This document shows positions 1 to 9,655 of a DNA stretch of 64,000 nucleotides, in pieces; the first letter of the stretch is position 1; each line of letters begins with the position of its first letter. The position numbers were made by a program, and so were the translations under genes. Origin of the DNA: Pseudomonas fragi (GTDB lineage: Bacteria; Pseudomonadota; Gammaproteobacteria; Pseudomonadales; Pseudomonadaceae). Under the pieces are notes generated by a model, which saw nothing but the letters and a program-made list of their open reading frames with translations, searched no databases and was not told where the DNA came from. The stretch is taken from assembly GCF_002269505.1 (NCBI RefSeq), contig NZ_NQKQ01000018.1:1-64000 (forward strand), given 5' to 3'.

Positions 1-41
1 TCGGTACTCAAGTGTTTGTATTGGGTAGACATGGCAACACC

Positions 42-371
42 TTACATCAGGTGTTGCACTTGTTCCTTGAGACCGCCCTGCCTCCCTTCAAAAATCGCGT
101 CTTGATTATATTCCCCGAATATAGAGACCAAATAAATAGACACCATCGAATCACTAATAATCTTGGAATTAACAATTTTCATATCTGGATAACTCACATC
201 CAGAGTTACAACACTCCCCCCGTTATAGCGTACATACTTACACTCTTCCGCTGAAGTATTTAGCCTGTATGAAAGTTTTGCCTGCTGACCTTCGAACAAA
301 ACACACTCAGCCAATACTGAACATGAAAAAGCAGACAGCGCAGCAAGAATACCAACCCTATGCACATTCAT
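42..371 (-). CDS. Small predicted secreted protein, unknown
   Basis: 109-residue protein that I do not recognise. Residues 1-21 look like a Sec signal peptide: a short charged start, a hydrophobic stretch, and an SVLA-type end. The mature part has two cysteines (in ECVLF and EECKYV), so a disulfide is possible if it is periplasmic. A GAGAGG Shine-Dalgarno sits about 6 bases before the ATG. It is last in a run of minus-strand orphan genes downstream of the type I secretion genes and shares their AT-rich composition. The reading frame ends inside the window, so it is complete. Confidence 0.55.
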   Translation of the reverse strand: MNVHRVGILAALSAFSCSVLAECVLFEGQQAKLSYRLNTSAEECKYVRYNGGSVVTLDVSYPDMKIVNSKIISDSMVSIYLVSIFGEYNQDAIFEGRQGGLKEQVQHLM

Positions 372-409
372 ACTGACCTCTCTTAAATCGTGATATTACG
401 ACGTAAATA

Positions 410-916
410 TTATTCATTTTTCACTTTAGACAGAACAAAACGTTTTGTATTTTCAACTATCCCCTGCCAATACGTCATCTCATCAAACGAAAACCTGACT
501 CTCACAAAAGTTTCGAACTCATCAAGAAGAAAATATCCTTCACAGTCATCTAGCTGATCATTTTTTGCGTGCTCGATAACACTCAAACAAAACAGTCACC
601 TCACCATTAATTTCTGACCAATAGTAGCGATTCATAAAATCCGTAAAACATTATCACTACGATCAGCAGAAAAAAGATTAAGCCCGACTGCGAAACTCTT
701 ATCTTTAGCACTTAAAACAGCTCCACTCCGACCGGCCAACGCATAAAATCCAAGCTTACGACTCATGAAATTATCTCTCTTTACTAACAGAGTTACAGCG
801 ACCTCCAATATTGATTTTTCGTCTCGCTTGGCAAAATAATCCTCAGACTTGACAATTTTAAATCCAGGTCATGAAACCGTTAAATCCAATAATCTAAGAT
901 TGGCATCACAGCCCTT
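410..916 (-). pseudogene. Decayed reading frame, unknown family
   Basis: Translating the minus strand past the stop of the 917-1279 gene gives sensible protein that continues in the same frame. It is broken by a second in-frame stop (TGA at 869-871) and by two single-base frameshifts, near 633-640 (after SADRSDN) and near 585-597 (in a T-rich run after NGEVTV). With those repaired, the read-through ends ...FVLSKVKNE at a TAA at 410-412. No single open frame over 60 codons survives. I read this as the broken 3' part of one gene, possibly the same gene as 917-1279. A separate dead gene is the alternative. Family not recognised. Confidence 0.5.
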
Positions 917-1279
917 TTAATTTAAAATAAAATCTTTATCCCACGAGTTCTTTCCCTCGTACTCAGGCCAGAACACGATATACTTCCCGGTCAATTCAAT
1001 AACGATTCCCGATATCATCCCGCACGCAACGTAAGAATTGGATGGCTGATAATTTTCATAGCGCTCAGCATCTTCATATGAAACATATTGAGCGCTAAAC
1101 ATAATAAACAATGCCGGCACATAGTACATTAGCAAAAGACCTGCAGCCCCGACTCTCAACAACTGCCAGATCACGACATAAAGTATTGAAAAATAATACT
1201 TCAACCCTCTTCGACACCTCTTCATATCTTCCTCTGCAAGCACAACTGAGACGCAGTGACGCCGAAGGTTCTCATTCAA
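917..1279 (-). CDS. Hypothetical membrane protein, possibly a 5' gene fragment
   Basis: 120 codons, unknown family. There is a hydrophobic stretch at roughly residues 28-65 (one long or two short membrane helices), then a polar segment rich in Y, E and N. Two starts are possible: the ATG used here (AAAGG only 4 bases upstream) or the internal ATG at 1225 preceded by GAGGA. It starts 7 bases after the stop of the 1287-1925 gene, so the two are probably co-transcribed. Its stop codon is followed in frame by more plausible protein sequence, so it may be the surviving front of a gene disrupted by nonsense and frameshift changes. Confidence 0.4.
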   Translation of the reverse strand: MNENLRRHCVSVVLAEEDMKRCRRGLKYYFSILYVVIWQLLRVGAAGLLLMYYVPALFIMFSAQYVSYEDAERYENYQPSNSYVACGMISGIVIELTGKYIVFWPEYEGKNSWDKDFILN

Positions 1280-1286
1280 CCTTTAT

Positions 1287-1925
1287 TTATTCAGCTGCCG
1301 GCACGAAAGTCTCAGGGAACAATCTGTATATATTGTCGTCAACCCAACTATTAGCGTCACGGGCCATTTTCCAATGAAGCACTGTATCAAGCAGTGTGTC
1401 GCGATCAAGGTATCGATTGAGCCCCGCTACAGTTTGCATAAGCGCGCCCCCCATATTTTTAATATACTCCATACGGCTATTGCCGGTTACTTGAACAAAA
1501 TCCTGCCCCCAACCGAATGGGTATGGAAGTTGGTCATATAGGGTGCCAGGCCAGTGCCACCTTTCCAAGTTAAACCCCTGAACCGTTGCATTTATGTCCG
1601 CTTCAATCAACTCGTGCACAGCGAGGATGCCACCCTCCTCTAAAACAGTGTGCGCGATGCTTTGCGCCAAACCATCTGAAACAACTTGAAATTCCTTATC
1701 GGTCAAGAATCTGCCCGTCGTTGCAACCGCAAACTTGATCGACCCTCTCGTCCAATCACTCACAAAACTCCGGTCATCCGCATTTATAGATCCAGCACTG
1801 GATAGCCATGCAGATAATTTTTTAAGTTCTGTCAGAGTCTGTTTATCAGTTCGCTCCTGTATGATTACGATTAAAAAAGCCATGAAAAATAAGCCGATCA
1901 GCGTAACTGCTATTTTTACTTTCAT
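1287..1925 (-). CDS. Hypothetical inner-membrane-anchored protein beside a T1SS
   Basis: About 212 residues from the ATG at 1925; an in-frame GTG at 1979 is possible but would put polar sequence before the membrane segment. Residues 2-22 (VKIAVTLIGLFFMAFLIVII) form a signal anchor. The rest is soluble, with a Trp-rich middle (LERWHWPGTLYDQLPYPFGW) and a Trp/Asp-rich C-terminal part. I do not recognise the family. It begins about 77 bases downstream of the HlyD-type adaptor gene on the same strand, so it is probably the distal gene of that operon. An accessory or self-protection role is speculation. Confidence 0.45.
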   Translation of the reverse strand: MKVKIAVTLIGLFFMAFLIVIIQERTDKQTLTELKKLSAWLSSAGSINADDRSFVSDWTRGSIKFAVATTGRFLTDKEFQVVSDGLAQSIAHTVLEEGGILAVHELIEADINATVQGFNLERWHWPGTLYDQLPYPFGWGQDFVQVTGNSRMEYIKNMGGALMQTVAGLNRYLDRDTLLDTVLHWKMARDANSWVDDNIYRLFPETFVPAAE

Positions 1926-2001
1926 ATAAAACCGCCATTTAATAGACTGAAACTGAAACACGGAACATCCACCAGGCACATTGAGAAAACTTCTGCTTTA
2001 A

Positions 2002-3417
2002 TTAACGTTCTCTCAGGCTTTCATTTATATGCTGCTGCAAAGGGCTGAGAAAGTAATCAATCACACGCCGATGATCAGTTTTTACTTCCGCTGTCACGGA
2101 CATTCCCGGGGTTAACGCAACGCGCTCCCCCTTCACTAACAGTCTGTCAACTTTAAGTCGAATACGGCTGCTGTAAACTCGACCCCGTTTTTCATCCTCA
2201 ATGGCATCATTAGAGATGCTGACGACCTCCCCTTCAACGGTTCCATATTTGGTAAAGGTGAAGGTTTCAACTTTAAGCGTGACCGCCTGCCCGGGCCGAA
2301 CAAACCCCACGTCTTTATTTTCCAGCATGGCCTCAACTTCCACAGGCTGGCCAGTCGGCACAATCACCATCAGTTGTTGCGCTGGCGTAACGACCCCGCC
2401 GACGGTATGGATAGCAAGTTGCTGGACTGTGCCATCTACGGATGCCCTGAGTAAGGTCAGGTGCTCTTGATACGTGGCCTGGGTCAATTGTTGAACCAGG
2501 CTTGCTTCTTTCTGATTGGCTTCTTGCTGCAAATCGAGCATGGCACGACGGGTTTGAGCCACAACCCCTTCCCGTCTTCGGCTGGCTTCACTGTGCGCCG
2601 CAGTGGACTGCAAAACGCTCGCTTGCTGAACACCGAGTTGGCGCTGGAGGTCCAGGCGCGCGTGTTCCTTTTCCAGGTACTCGTGCCTTGCCACAAACTG
2701 CTGTGCCAATAGCTGCTTGTAGTCTTCTGCCAACCGAGTAGCTATCGGTAAGGTTCTCTGCAAGCTGGAAACTTGAGTTTTGGCTGACTGAATATCCGCG
2801 CTTCGTTGAGCAATTTCAGCGTCCACCAGATCTATCTTGCTTCGATACTCCTGATATTGCCCTTGCAACCAACGCTGGGCACTCAGCACTTGCTCCTGGG
2901 TGGCACCTTGAATCAGACCAATAAGCGGTTCAGGAGCTTTTTGATGATTGATCGCCTCCAGCATTGCTCCACCACGCACACTGTCTATGCGTGCCGCTAA
3001 TAGATCCCCCTTCACTCGCTTGACTTCAGCATCTGCTGAAGTGGAGTCCAGTTCGACCAGCACCTCGCCTGCTTTAACTTCCTGACCATCGCTGACATGA
3101 ATCGCTGTGACCACTGCAGTTTCACTGGGCTGGATCACTTTGGTCTTGCCACTGGGCACAACTTTCCCTGGAGCGACGGCAACGACTTCGATTTTTCCAA
3201 GGCAGGCCCAGATCAACGCCAATGTGGCGAAAGAAATAATGCTCCACATAAACACACGCGGCGCAGGGTGTACTGGTTTGTCCTGTAACTCTAATGCAGC
3301 AGGTAAAAATTGAATTTCATGAGCCAGGCGTTTTGGGGCATCCATGGTTTTACGGCTACGCCATGTCTCGCGCCAGGCACAGCGGTAGCGTTGCAACAAA
3401 TCAGATCGAGCACTCAT
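2002..3417 (-). CDS. HlyD-family type I secretion periplasmic adaptor
   Basis: Membrane fusion protein that links the inner-membrane ABC exporter to the TolC-like channel. It has a short cytoplasmic N-terminus, one transmembrane helix near residues 56-75 (VFMWSIISFATLALIWACLG), a lipoyl-like half motif (VVPSGKTKVIQPSE), long alpha-helical coiled coils over roughly residues 140-330, and the beta-barrel C-terminus with the family motif GMSVTAEVKTD. About 471 residues is typical of HlyD/PrtE adaptors. I chose the ATG at 3417 because AAAGGA lies 8 bases upstream; the ATG at 3426 abuts that Shine-Dalgarno. It lies 50 bases downstream of the ABC exporter gene, in one operon. Confidence 0.93.
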   Translation of the reverse strand: MSARSDLLQRYRCAWRETWRSRKTMDAPKRLAHEIQFLPAALELQDKPVHPAPRVFMWSIISFATLALIWACLGKIEVVAVAPGKVVPSGKTKVIQPSETAVVTAIHVSDGQEVKAGEVLVELDSTSADAEVKRVKGDLLAARIDSVRGGAMLEAINHQKAPEPLIGLIQGATQEQVLSAQRWLQGQYQEYRSKIDLVDAEIAQRSADIQSAKTQVSSLQRTLPIATRLAEDYKQLLAQQFVARHEYLEKEHARLDLQRQLGVQQASVLQSTAAHSEASRRREGVVAQTRRAMLDLQQEANQKEASLVQQLTQATYQEHLTLLRASVDGTVQQLAIHTVGGVVTPAQQLMVIVPTGQPVEVEAMLENKDVGFVRPGQAVTLKVETFTFTKYGTVEGEVVSISNDAIEDEKRGRVYSSRIRLKVDRLLVKGERVALTPGMSVTAEVKTDHRRVIDYFLSPLQQHINESLRER

Positions 3418-3467
3418 ACAGACCATCCTTTGAGGACATACACATTCAGGGTGCGTGCCACAGAGAC

Positions 3468-5615
3468 TTATCCCTGTTGCATTCGATGCAACCGAGCGTA
3501 GTGCCCCTCCTCAAGAGTCAGTAAATTTGTATGGGTGCCCTGCTCAACAATTTGCCCTCGATCGATCACAAGAATTCGATTCGCATCCCTTACAGCTGAT
3601 AAGCGGTGAGCAATAATAATGACCGTGCGGCCCTTGCAAATAAGCTGCATGTTTTGCTGAATAAGCCTCTCGGATTCATAGTCCAGAGCGCTGGTCGCCT
3701 CATCAAAAATAAGAATCCGTGGATTTCCGATTAATGCTCGAGCGATCGCCACCCGTTGCCGCTGACCACCCGATAATGAAGCCCCATGTTCACCGACCAC
3801 GGTGTCGTAACCCTCAGGTAACTCCAGAATAAATTCGTGTGCGCCGGCCATTTGTGCCGCCTGCATAACAACTTCAAATGGAGTACCTGGATCAGTCAAT
3901 GCAATATTTTCGCGAACAGTGCGGTTAAACAGCATATTATCCTGAAGCACCACACCGATCTGACGACGTAAAGAAGATGCATCAGCCAATGCCAAGTCCA
4001 TGCCATCCACTAACACCCGGCCACGTTCAGGCACGTACAAGCGTTGGAGCAAACGTGTAATCGTGCTTTTTCCAGAACCCGAGCGCCCTACCACACCAAT
4101 AACTTCGCCAGCGGTGATGTGGACACTAATACCGCGAAGCACTTCAGAACCGTCCGTACGATAGCGAAAATATACTTGATCAAATTCAATATGCCCTTCA
4201 AGGGCAGGCAAGGCACTGCGATTACCTTGGGACAATTCAGTTGGCGTATTTAGAATGTCGCTCAGGCGTTGAACTGAGACACCCGTTTGTTGAAAGCTGG
4301 CCCACAACTGGGCCATTCGCATGATGGGTTGTGCGACTCTGCCTGCAAGCATATTAAAAGCAATCAATTGACCGACCGTGAGACTACCGTCAATGACCAA
4401 TCTGGCACCCATCCAGAGCGTGGCTACTGTAACTAACTTACCAATCAAACTGACTGATTCATTGGCCAGCATTGAGAGGTTTTGCGTTTTAAACCCTGCA
4501 GCAACATAAGCTGCCAATTGGTTATTCCAGGTACGAATAACCTGTGGCTCAACAGCCATGGATTTAACCGTATCAATACCGTTTACGGTTTCAACCAAAA
4601 AAGCCTGATTTTCGGCTCCGCGGCTAAAACTGTCCTGCAGTCGTGCCCGCAGGACAGGCGTAATAAGCGCTGAAATCAGCACATACAGTGGCAGTGAGAA
4701 CAATACTATCAGTGTTAACCAGACACTGTAGTAGAACATAACGGCGATGAATACGACCGAGAACATCACATCCAATACCAACGTTATCGAGTTCCCCGTC
4801 AGAAAACTACGAATATTTTCCAGTTCACGCACACGTGCGACAGAATCGCCTACTCGACGAGCTTGAAAGTAGGCCAGTGGCAAATTAACCAGATGCTTAA
4901 AAAGCCTAGCGCCCAATTCCACATCAATTCGGCTCGCCGTATGGGCAAATATATAGGTACGCAAACCACTCAATGCTGACTCGAATAACATGATGACTAA
5001 AAGGCCAATGGCAACGACATCCAATGTAGTCAGACCATGGTGCACAAGTACCTTATCCATCACCACTTGAAAAAAAAGCGGTGTCAGCAGTGCAAAAACT
5101 TGTAGCACAAAAGAGACCAATAGCACTTCACCCAATAACTTCCTGTACTTGACGATTGCAGGGATAAACCAGGTAAAATCGAATCGGGAAGTTTCTCCAG
5201 GACTACCTGCTTCAGACCTGATCAATATTAATTGACCGTTCCATCGGCTGCGTAACACTTCGACACTGATGATATTTGCCCGCTCATCACAGGGATCATG
5301 AATAAGAATTTTACCTTGATCTTGATCAACCCTGGCAATGATAAAGAAACGCCCATTACCATCAATGGCTATAGCAGGCAACGGGGTATTAGCGAGTCGG
5401 ACAAGCGTCGTCGTGACCAACCTGGATTTCAATCCAAGCTTTCTCGCGGCCAGCAGCAACTCATCAGGCGTGAATAACTTATTTTCAAACTCATACGCTA
5501 TTTGTTCAGCCGATGCAGCCACATTATGAAAGCGGGCCAACATTACTAAACAAACCAGACCGGCATCCAGTTGAGGAGAAGCAGTTGCATATCCAGATTG
5601 TCCATTTTCGTCCAT
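3468..5615 (-). CDS. HlyB-type T1SS ABC exporter with C39-like domain
   Basis: Inner-membrane ATPase/permease of a type I secretion system, 715 residues as in HlyB. Residues 1-135 form a C39-peptidase-like domain. The position of the catalytic Cys of true C39 proteases is Ala (PQLDAGLVC), so the domain should bind its substrate rather than cleave it. An ABC membrane domain follows (about residues 155-435), then the nucleotide-binding domain: Walker A GRSGSGKST, signature LSGGQRQRVAIAR, Walker B ILIFDEATSALD, switch His in IIIAHRLSAV. Proteins exported by this subclass normally carry C-terminal, often RTX, signals. No such cargo gene is visible in the window. Confidence 0.95.
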   Translation of the reverse strand: MDENGQSGYATASPQLDAGLVCLVMLARFHNVAASAEQIAYEFENKLFTPDELLLAARKLGLKSRLVTTTLVRLANTPLPAIAIDGNGRFFIIARVDQDQGKILIHDPCDERANIISVEVLRSRWNGQLILIRSEAGSPGETSRFDFTWFIPAIVKYRKLLGEVLLVSFVLQVFALLTPLFFQVVMDKVLVHHGLTTLDVVAIGLLVIMLFESALSGLRTYIFAHTASRIDVELGARLFKHLVNLPLAYFQARRVGDSVARVRELENIRSFLTGNSITLVLDVMFSVVFIAVMFYYSVWLTLIVLFSLPLYVLISALITPVLRARLQDSFSRGAENQAFLVETVNGIDTVKSMAVEPQVIRTWNNQLAAYVAAGFKTQNLSMLANESVSLIGKLVTVATLWMGARLVIDGSLTVGQLIAFNMLAGRVAQPIMRMAQLWASFQQTGVSVQRLSDILNTPTELSQGNRSALPALEGHIEFDQVYFRYRTDGSEVLRGISVHITAGEVIGVVGRSGSGKSTITRLLQRLYVPERGRVLVDGMDLALADASSLRRQIGVVLQDNMLFNRTVRENIALTDPGTPFEVVMQAAQMAGAHEFILELPEGYDTVVGEHGASLSGGQRQRVAIARALIGNPRILIFDEATSALDYESERLIQQNMQLICKGRTVIIIAHRLSAVRDANRILVIDRGQIVEQGTHTNLLTLEEGHYARLHRMQQG

Positions 5616-5770
5616 AGAGCCGCCCGCTCTCTTTTGCAGAGAAAATACATTACATTAATATTTTGAATATCAAGAACAGTTACAAAAAGCTCAAACAATC
5701 GAACTCTTGCTCAGGTGATAAAATCTCAACACCCACACACAACTGGCCAAACAAGAAAACAGAAAAGCCC

Positions 5771-7186
5771 TTACCAGCTCAACACCGCTAGCCGGGGGGG
5801 GAGAAAATCACGATCCGGATCATAACCCTTGTTCATAAACATTGTCAGCGACGTCAAATCTGCAGCATTCAATACACCTGCAACCTGCTTCAAACTTAGC
5901 GTATTAAATACATAATCATATCGCGCATTATTGTATTCTCTGACAGCACCATAAAGCTGACGCTCAGCATTAAGCACGTCCATGAGACTGCGCGAGCCCA
6001 ACTCGCGCCCCCGCACAGTTGCCAAGAGTGATGACTGACTGGACAGGATACTTTGCCGTCTTGCAGCAACCTGTTCGACATCCGAATTAATGGCACGATG
6101 AAAATTTCGGGTATTTTGCACCACCTCACGCCGTCGATCATCTCGCTGATCCTCACTTTGTGCCAACCGCTCCGTCGATTCGCGAACTTTCGAACGCGTC
6201 ATCCCTCCTGAATACAAAGGAATATTTAGTTGCAGCCCAATGCTATTTCGCGAAACATCACCTCGATATTCAGGAGCACCAACCCCAGCAGGGTTGCTAT
6301 AGCCAAAACCGTCGTTATCTCCCTTGCGATAAGATGCCACCATATCCAGGGTGGGTGCAAAGCCAGCTTTTTGCTGCTGATTGGTACGTTCGGCAGCAAC
6401 TACCGCAAAATTACTGGCCAACAGTGAAAGGTTTTGCTGCAGCGCCTTCCCAACCCAAAACTTTGCGTTATTGGGTGTTGGCGCCTGTACCGGCAAGTGG
6501 TGATCAATACCTTCGATTGACGAATATTCGTGGTTAGTGAGTCGCACCAAGGCTTCAAATGCATCGTCAACCTTACGTTCTGCCAGCTTTCGATTTGCAT
6601 TGGCAGTGTCATAAGCTGCCCGTGCATCCAAAACATCGGTAATACTGGAGGCACCATGGACAAGCCGTCCTTGTGCCTGCTCTTGCTGACGCTTTAGTGC
6701 CGCCTCCTCGGCTCTCGAGGCTGCCAATGAGTCCAGTGCACGTAATGTATCTAAATAGGCCTGTGCCGCACCAAGAATCATCCCTTGCTCTTTTGCACGC
6801 AGCTCCAGTTCGGCCCGTGCTGTGCTGGCCTGTGCGGCGTCGAGTTGAAGCCAGCGATCGAGACGAAACAGGGGTTGATTAATGTCAGCATGAAATACCG
6901 ATTGGCTTCGCGCTCGCGAGAACTCCGGTTCTTCCATCGCCAAACGGACAGACTCAAGTGATCCACCGATACTGAGTGCAGGCAGCAACCCTGCCCTGGC
7001 CTGCGGAACGGTTTCGCGAAGAGCCATATACTCATGACGCGCGGCTGACAGCTTCGCATCATTAACAATTGCTTGTTGATAAACCGTTATTAAGTCTGCG
7101 CGCTTATTATTTTGCTCAGCGCTGACAGTGCCAGCGACCATCATGATGACCAGACAAAGACCAAAAAGATATTTAACCAGAAACAT
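5771..7186 (-). CDS. TolC-family outer membrane channel of T1SS
   Basis: 471-residue outer membrane efflux protein. A signal peptide is clear (hydrophobic residues 5-20, cut near VSAEQ). Two repeated helical/beta halves typical of TolC follow, with the beta-strand pairs ARAGLLPALSIGGSL in the first half and KAGFAPTLDMVASYRKGD plus IPLYSGG in the second. It is the promoter-proximal gene of the secretion set, ahead of the exporter and adaptor, with 155 bases before the ABC gene. A dedicated TolC beside hlyB/hlyD is common in pseudomonads for adhesin or RTX export systems. Confidence 0.93.
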   Translation of the reverse strand: MFLVKYLFGLCLVIMMVAGTVSAEQNNKRADLITVYQQAIVNDAKLSAARHEYMALRETVPQARAGLLPALSIGGSLESVRLAMEEPEFSRARSQSVFHADINQPLFRLDRWLQLDAAQASTARAELELRAKEQGMILGAAQAYLDTLRALDSLAASRAEEAALKRQQEQAQGRLVHGASSITDVLDARAAYDTANANRKLAERKVDDAFEALVRLTNHEYSSIEGIDHHLPVQAPTPNNAKFWVGKALQQNLSLLASNFAVVAAERTNQQQKAGFAPTLDMVASYRKGDNDGFGYSNPAGVGAPEYRGDVSRNSIGLQLNIPLYSGGMTRSKVRESTERLAQSEDQRDDRRREVVQNTRNFHRAINSDVEQVAARRQSILSSQSSLLATVRGRELGSRSLMDVLNAERQLYGAVREYNNARYDYVFNTLSLKQVAGVLNAADLTSLTMFMNKGYDPDRDFLPPRLAVLSW

Positions 7187-7550
7187 AACATTTCACCTTC
7201 TTTTGCAAGGCAATACAAACAATACAAACTGCGATAAACAACACTCCGCTCAGCCCAACAGCTACTTAAACAAGACATATCGCTACCAACCTTAAAATCA
7301 AACTTAGTACAAATCCCTCACCCATTCAAACAAAACACCGTAATTTCAGACCCAACCTACAGATAGAGAAGTACCGCTCCTGATTAAGGTGCGAAACTTC
7401 TCAAACAAGCTAATTAATTTCCGACAAACATACCGGAATATATAATTCGGCCTATTCATCTCTTGCTAGATCTAAACGCAATCCTGTTGTCTGCCTATAT
7501 TTCGGCGCTTGGCTTGCAGCAAGGCCCTGCGCGACAGACATGGTGTGCAA
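7187..7550. other. Gene-free AT-rich stretch upstream of T1SS operon
   Basis: About 360 bases without a supportable gene, clearly more AT-rich than the ccm region beside it. It should hold the promoter for the tolC-hlyB-hlyD set on the minus strand. An AT-rich TATATT-like box lies near 7435-7445, but I cannot pair it with a convincing -35. This is also the compositional boundary between the accessory block and the conserved ccm locus. Confidence 0.5.
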
Positions 7551-7578
7551 AACAAAAACGGCGACCCGAAGGTCGCCG
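7551..7578 (-). terminator. Rho-independent terminator after the ccm operon
   Basis: On the minus strand an 8-bp GC stem (CGGCGACC / GGTCGCCG) with a TTCG tetraloop is followed directly by a T-run (TTTTTGTTTTG). It lies 8 bases past the stop of the lipoprotein gene and so ends the ccmA-to-lipoprotein transcript. A TTCG loop on a strong stem is a textbook stable hairpin. Confidence 0.9.
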
Positions 7579-7585
7579 CTTGGCT

Positions 7586-7981
7586 TTACTTGAACTGCCG
7601 ACTCAACCCCGGCGGTACGCCGCTGATATCGGTCTCTTCCCACGGCCCGTTGGGGCTCACAGCGCGGCTCCAGCCGTTGTCCCAGCGGTAGTAGGCGCGC
7701 TGGCGGTAGAAGACGTTGGTCTGGTTATCCAGCACATACACGCCCATGCGCGCATCCCAGTGGCTCGGGCCGCCGGGGGGTGGCGCGAAGGTCGCCGAGG
7801 TGCGCGGCAGCGGTTTTGGCGCCTTGGGTATCGGCATGTCCGGCAGAGGTTTACCTGACGGCTGGGGCGTCGGCTGCGGCACCGGCGTGGAGGGCGCAGG
7901 CGGTTCGTAAGGCTGGTGAACCGCACAAGCGCTCAAGCCTAAAGCCAGTGTGAGCAAGGTGATGCGTGCAAGTGGATGCAT
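7586..7981 (-). CDS. Small lipoprotein at end of ccm operon
   Basis: 131 residues with a lipoprotein signal: hydrophobic N-terminus ending in the lipobox LSAC (Cys near residue 19). Next come a Pro-rich linker (many P, T and Q) and a C-terminal aromatic segment (YYRWDNGW...NGPWEETDISGVPPG) that looks like a small carbohydrate- or wall-associated fold. The function is unknown. It starts 2 bases after ccmI and is followed by the terminator, so it is the last gene of the cytochrome c maturation operon. Whether it works in that pathway is not shown by the sequence. Confidence 0.8.
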   Translation of the reverse strand: MHPLARITLLTLALGLSACAVHQPYEPPAPSTPVPQPTPQPSGKPLPDMPIPKAPKPLPRTSATFAPPPGGPSHWDARMGVYVLDNQTNVFYRQRAYYRWDNGWSRAVSPNGPWEETDISGVPPGLSRQFK

Positions 7982-7983
7982 GT

Positions 7984-9186
7984 CTATTTATCCGGACTAT
8001 CGATGGTCAGCTGTTGCAGCTCTTTAGTGCTGCTGGACAGCGGCTGGCTGCGCCCTACCCACTCGCCTGCTGTCGGCTGGCCAGCACGGGAGATGCGTGC
8101 CATTAATTGGACTTCAGGAAAGTTCGACAGTTTCAATTGCGGCAGCATTGCATCGACATCGCCCAGTTCAACGGTGATCGGCAAATCCGCCACGGTCACG
8201 CGCTTTACTGCCAGCGGTGCCGGCGGGCCGGATACCGCACGGGCAAAAATAAACACGCTGTCGCCCGGCAAGGCACTGGCCTTGACCGCATCGGCCAGAT
8301 CCACGCTGACCTTGATCGAGGCCATCGCCTTGGCCACAGGTGCAGTTTCAACCTTGCCGCCGCTGGCCTGCAGTTGCTCACGGGCCTTGGCAATACCACC
8401 TTCCAGCGCCGCGCGGGAAGCATCGCCCTCGGGCAGTTCCGTCATCAACCGTTGCCAGTAGCCAATGGCCTGTTCGAAGCGCTGGTCCTCAAAGGCGGCG
8501 ATGCCCAGCAGGCCGAGGCTGGTGACTTCCTTCGGGTCGGCCTTCAAGGCTTCATCGGTCAGCGCCTGGATCTTGTCGCTCCATTTTTTATCGTCGGCAA
8601 AGTACTGCGCCTGTGCCCACTGGCCCAGCAACTCGGGCTGACGACCGGCCAGGTTGGCCGCGCGTTCGAACACCCTGGCCGCATCCGCCGGACGGTTTTG
8701 CGCCATATAGGCACGGCCCAGGAAATACAGGCCTTCAGCCGAATCCGGTTGTGCTGCAGCGGCACGCTCAAGGCGTGCGACCATTTCTTCAAGGGATTGC
8801 GGCGGCTGGGAGAATTCGCGGGTCAGTTCGACCTTGTCGCTGGAACCAAAATGCAGGTACAGGCTCAAGCCCAGTACCGGCACCAGCACTGCGGCCAACA
8901 ACGGAATGGCCTTGCCCAGGCTGGACACCCGCCCCGGCGCCACGCCTTCAGTGTCCGCGAGCAATTCGCGGGCCGCTTCGGCGCGGCCGGTTTCGAACTG
9001 TTCAGCGGTCAACACGCCCTCTTCGCGCTGGGCTTGCAACTCGGCCACCCGCTCTTGATACAAGGCAACGTTCAAGGCGGTACGGTCTTCTTCGCGCTGG
9101 GCACGGCGCCCGCGCAATACCGGGATCAATAAAAAGCTGAGGGCTATCAGTAGCAGCAAGCCTGCTGCGAGCCAGAAATCAATCAT
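7984..9186 (-). CDS. ccmI: c-type cytochrome biogenesis protein CcmI
   Basis: Apocytochrome c chaperone of System I maturation. The N-terminal part (about 110 residues) has two membrane helices: [20 protein letters not shown] at the start and a second near residues 90-110 ([20 protein letters not shown]). The periplasmic part carries TPR repeats ([20 protein letters not shown] and following) and an extra C-terminal beta domain. I chose the ATG at 9186, overlapping the end of ccmH, since the upstream extension is ccmH in another frame. About 400 residues is the usual Pseudomonas length. Confidence 0.93.
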   Translation of the reverse strand: MIDFWLAAGLLLLIALSFLLIPVLRGRRAQREEDRTALNVALYQERVAELQAQREEGVLTAEQFETGRAEAARELLADTEGVAPGRVSSLGKAIPLLAAVLVPVLGLSLYLHFGSSDKVELTREFSQPPQSLEEMVARLERAAAAQPDSAEGLYFLGRAYMAQNRPADAARVFERAANLAGRQPELLGQWAQAQYFADDKKWSDKIQALTDEALKADPKEVTSLGLLGIAAFEDQRFEQAIGYWQRLMTELPEGDASRAALEGGIAKAREQLQASGGKVETAPVAKAMASIKVSVDLADAVKASALPGDSVFIFARAVSGPPAPLAVKRVTVADLPITVELGDVDAMLPQLKLSNFPEVQLMARISRAGQPTAGEWVGRSQPLSSSTKELQQLTIDSPDK

Positions 9187-9655
9187 CTTTGGTTTTATCC
9201 AGCAAAGTGTCGAGGCGCTTGCGCTCCTCGGCAGAAAGTGTGTCCGAACCTGCAACCTGCTCTGTACGACGACGGCGCCCGACGATGACGCCAATCACCA
9301 CCAGGCCACCCACCAGCAGGGCCAGCGGGCCAAACCAGAGCACAGCGGTCTTGCTGGTCAGGGCCGGTTTATAGAGCACGAAATCGCCATAGCGGGCGAC
9401 CATGAAATCAAGGATCTGCTGGTTGTCCTTGCCCTCGCCGAGCATGCGATAGATCTCGCGACGCAGGTCAGTGGCAATAGGGGCGTTGGAATCAGCGATG
9501 TCCTGGTTCTGACACTTGGGGCAACGCAGTTCCTTGGTCAGCTCACGAAAACGGTCGCGCTCGGCGTCGTTGGCAAACTCATAGGTGTCGATGGCTGCAT
9601 GGGCAACCCCGGTCAGGGTCAAACCGAACACCACGGCGGCTAGCCAGCGCTTCAT
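9179..9655 (-). CDS. ccmH: Cytochrome c maturation thiol oxidoreductase CcmH
   Basis: Membrane-anchored periplasmic reductant of apocytochrome c. It has a signal peptide (about residues 1-20), then the conserved [14 protein letters not shown] motif with the redox CXXC, the helical bundle segment up to [10 protein letters not shown], and one C-terminal transmembrane helix ([20 protein letters not shown]). 158 residues is normal for the Pseudomonas CcmH that works with a separate CcmI. It overlaps ccmG by 4 bases. Confidence 0.95.
   Translation of the reverse strand: MKRWLAAVVFGLTLTGVAHAAIDTYEFANDAERDRFRELTKELRCPKCQNQDIADSNAPIATDLRREIYRMLGEGKDNQQILDFMVARYGDFVLYKPALTSKTAVLWFGPLALLVGGLVVIGVIVGRRRRTEQVAGSDTLSAEERKRLDTLLDKTKDD

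Noticed and set aside
12..254. Plus-strand 80-codon frame at the left edge
   Set aside because: It is opposite the better supported signal-peptide gene at 42-371 and has no ribosome site.
3468..5615. Bacteriocin exporter that cleaves double-glycine leaders
   Set aside because: The N-terminal C39-like domain has Ala where the catalytic Cys should be, so leader cleavage is not expected.
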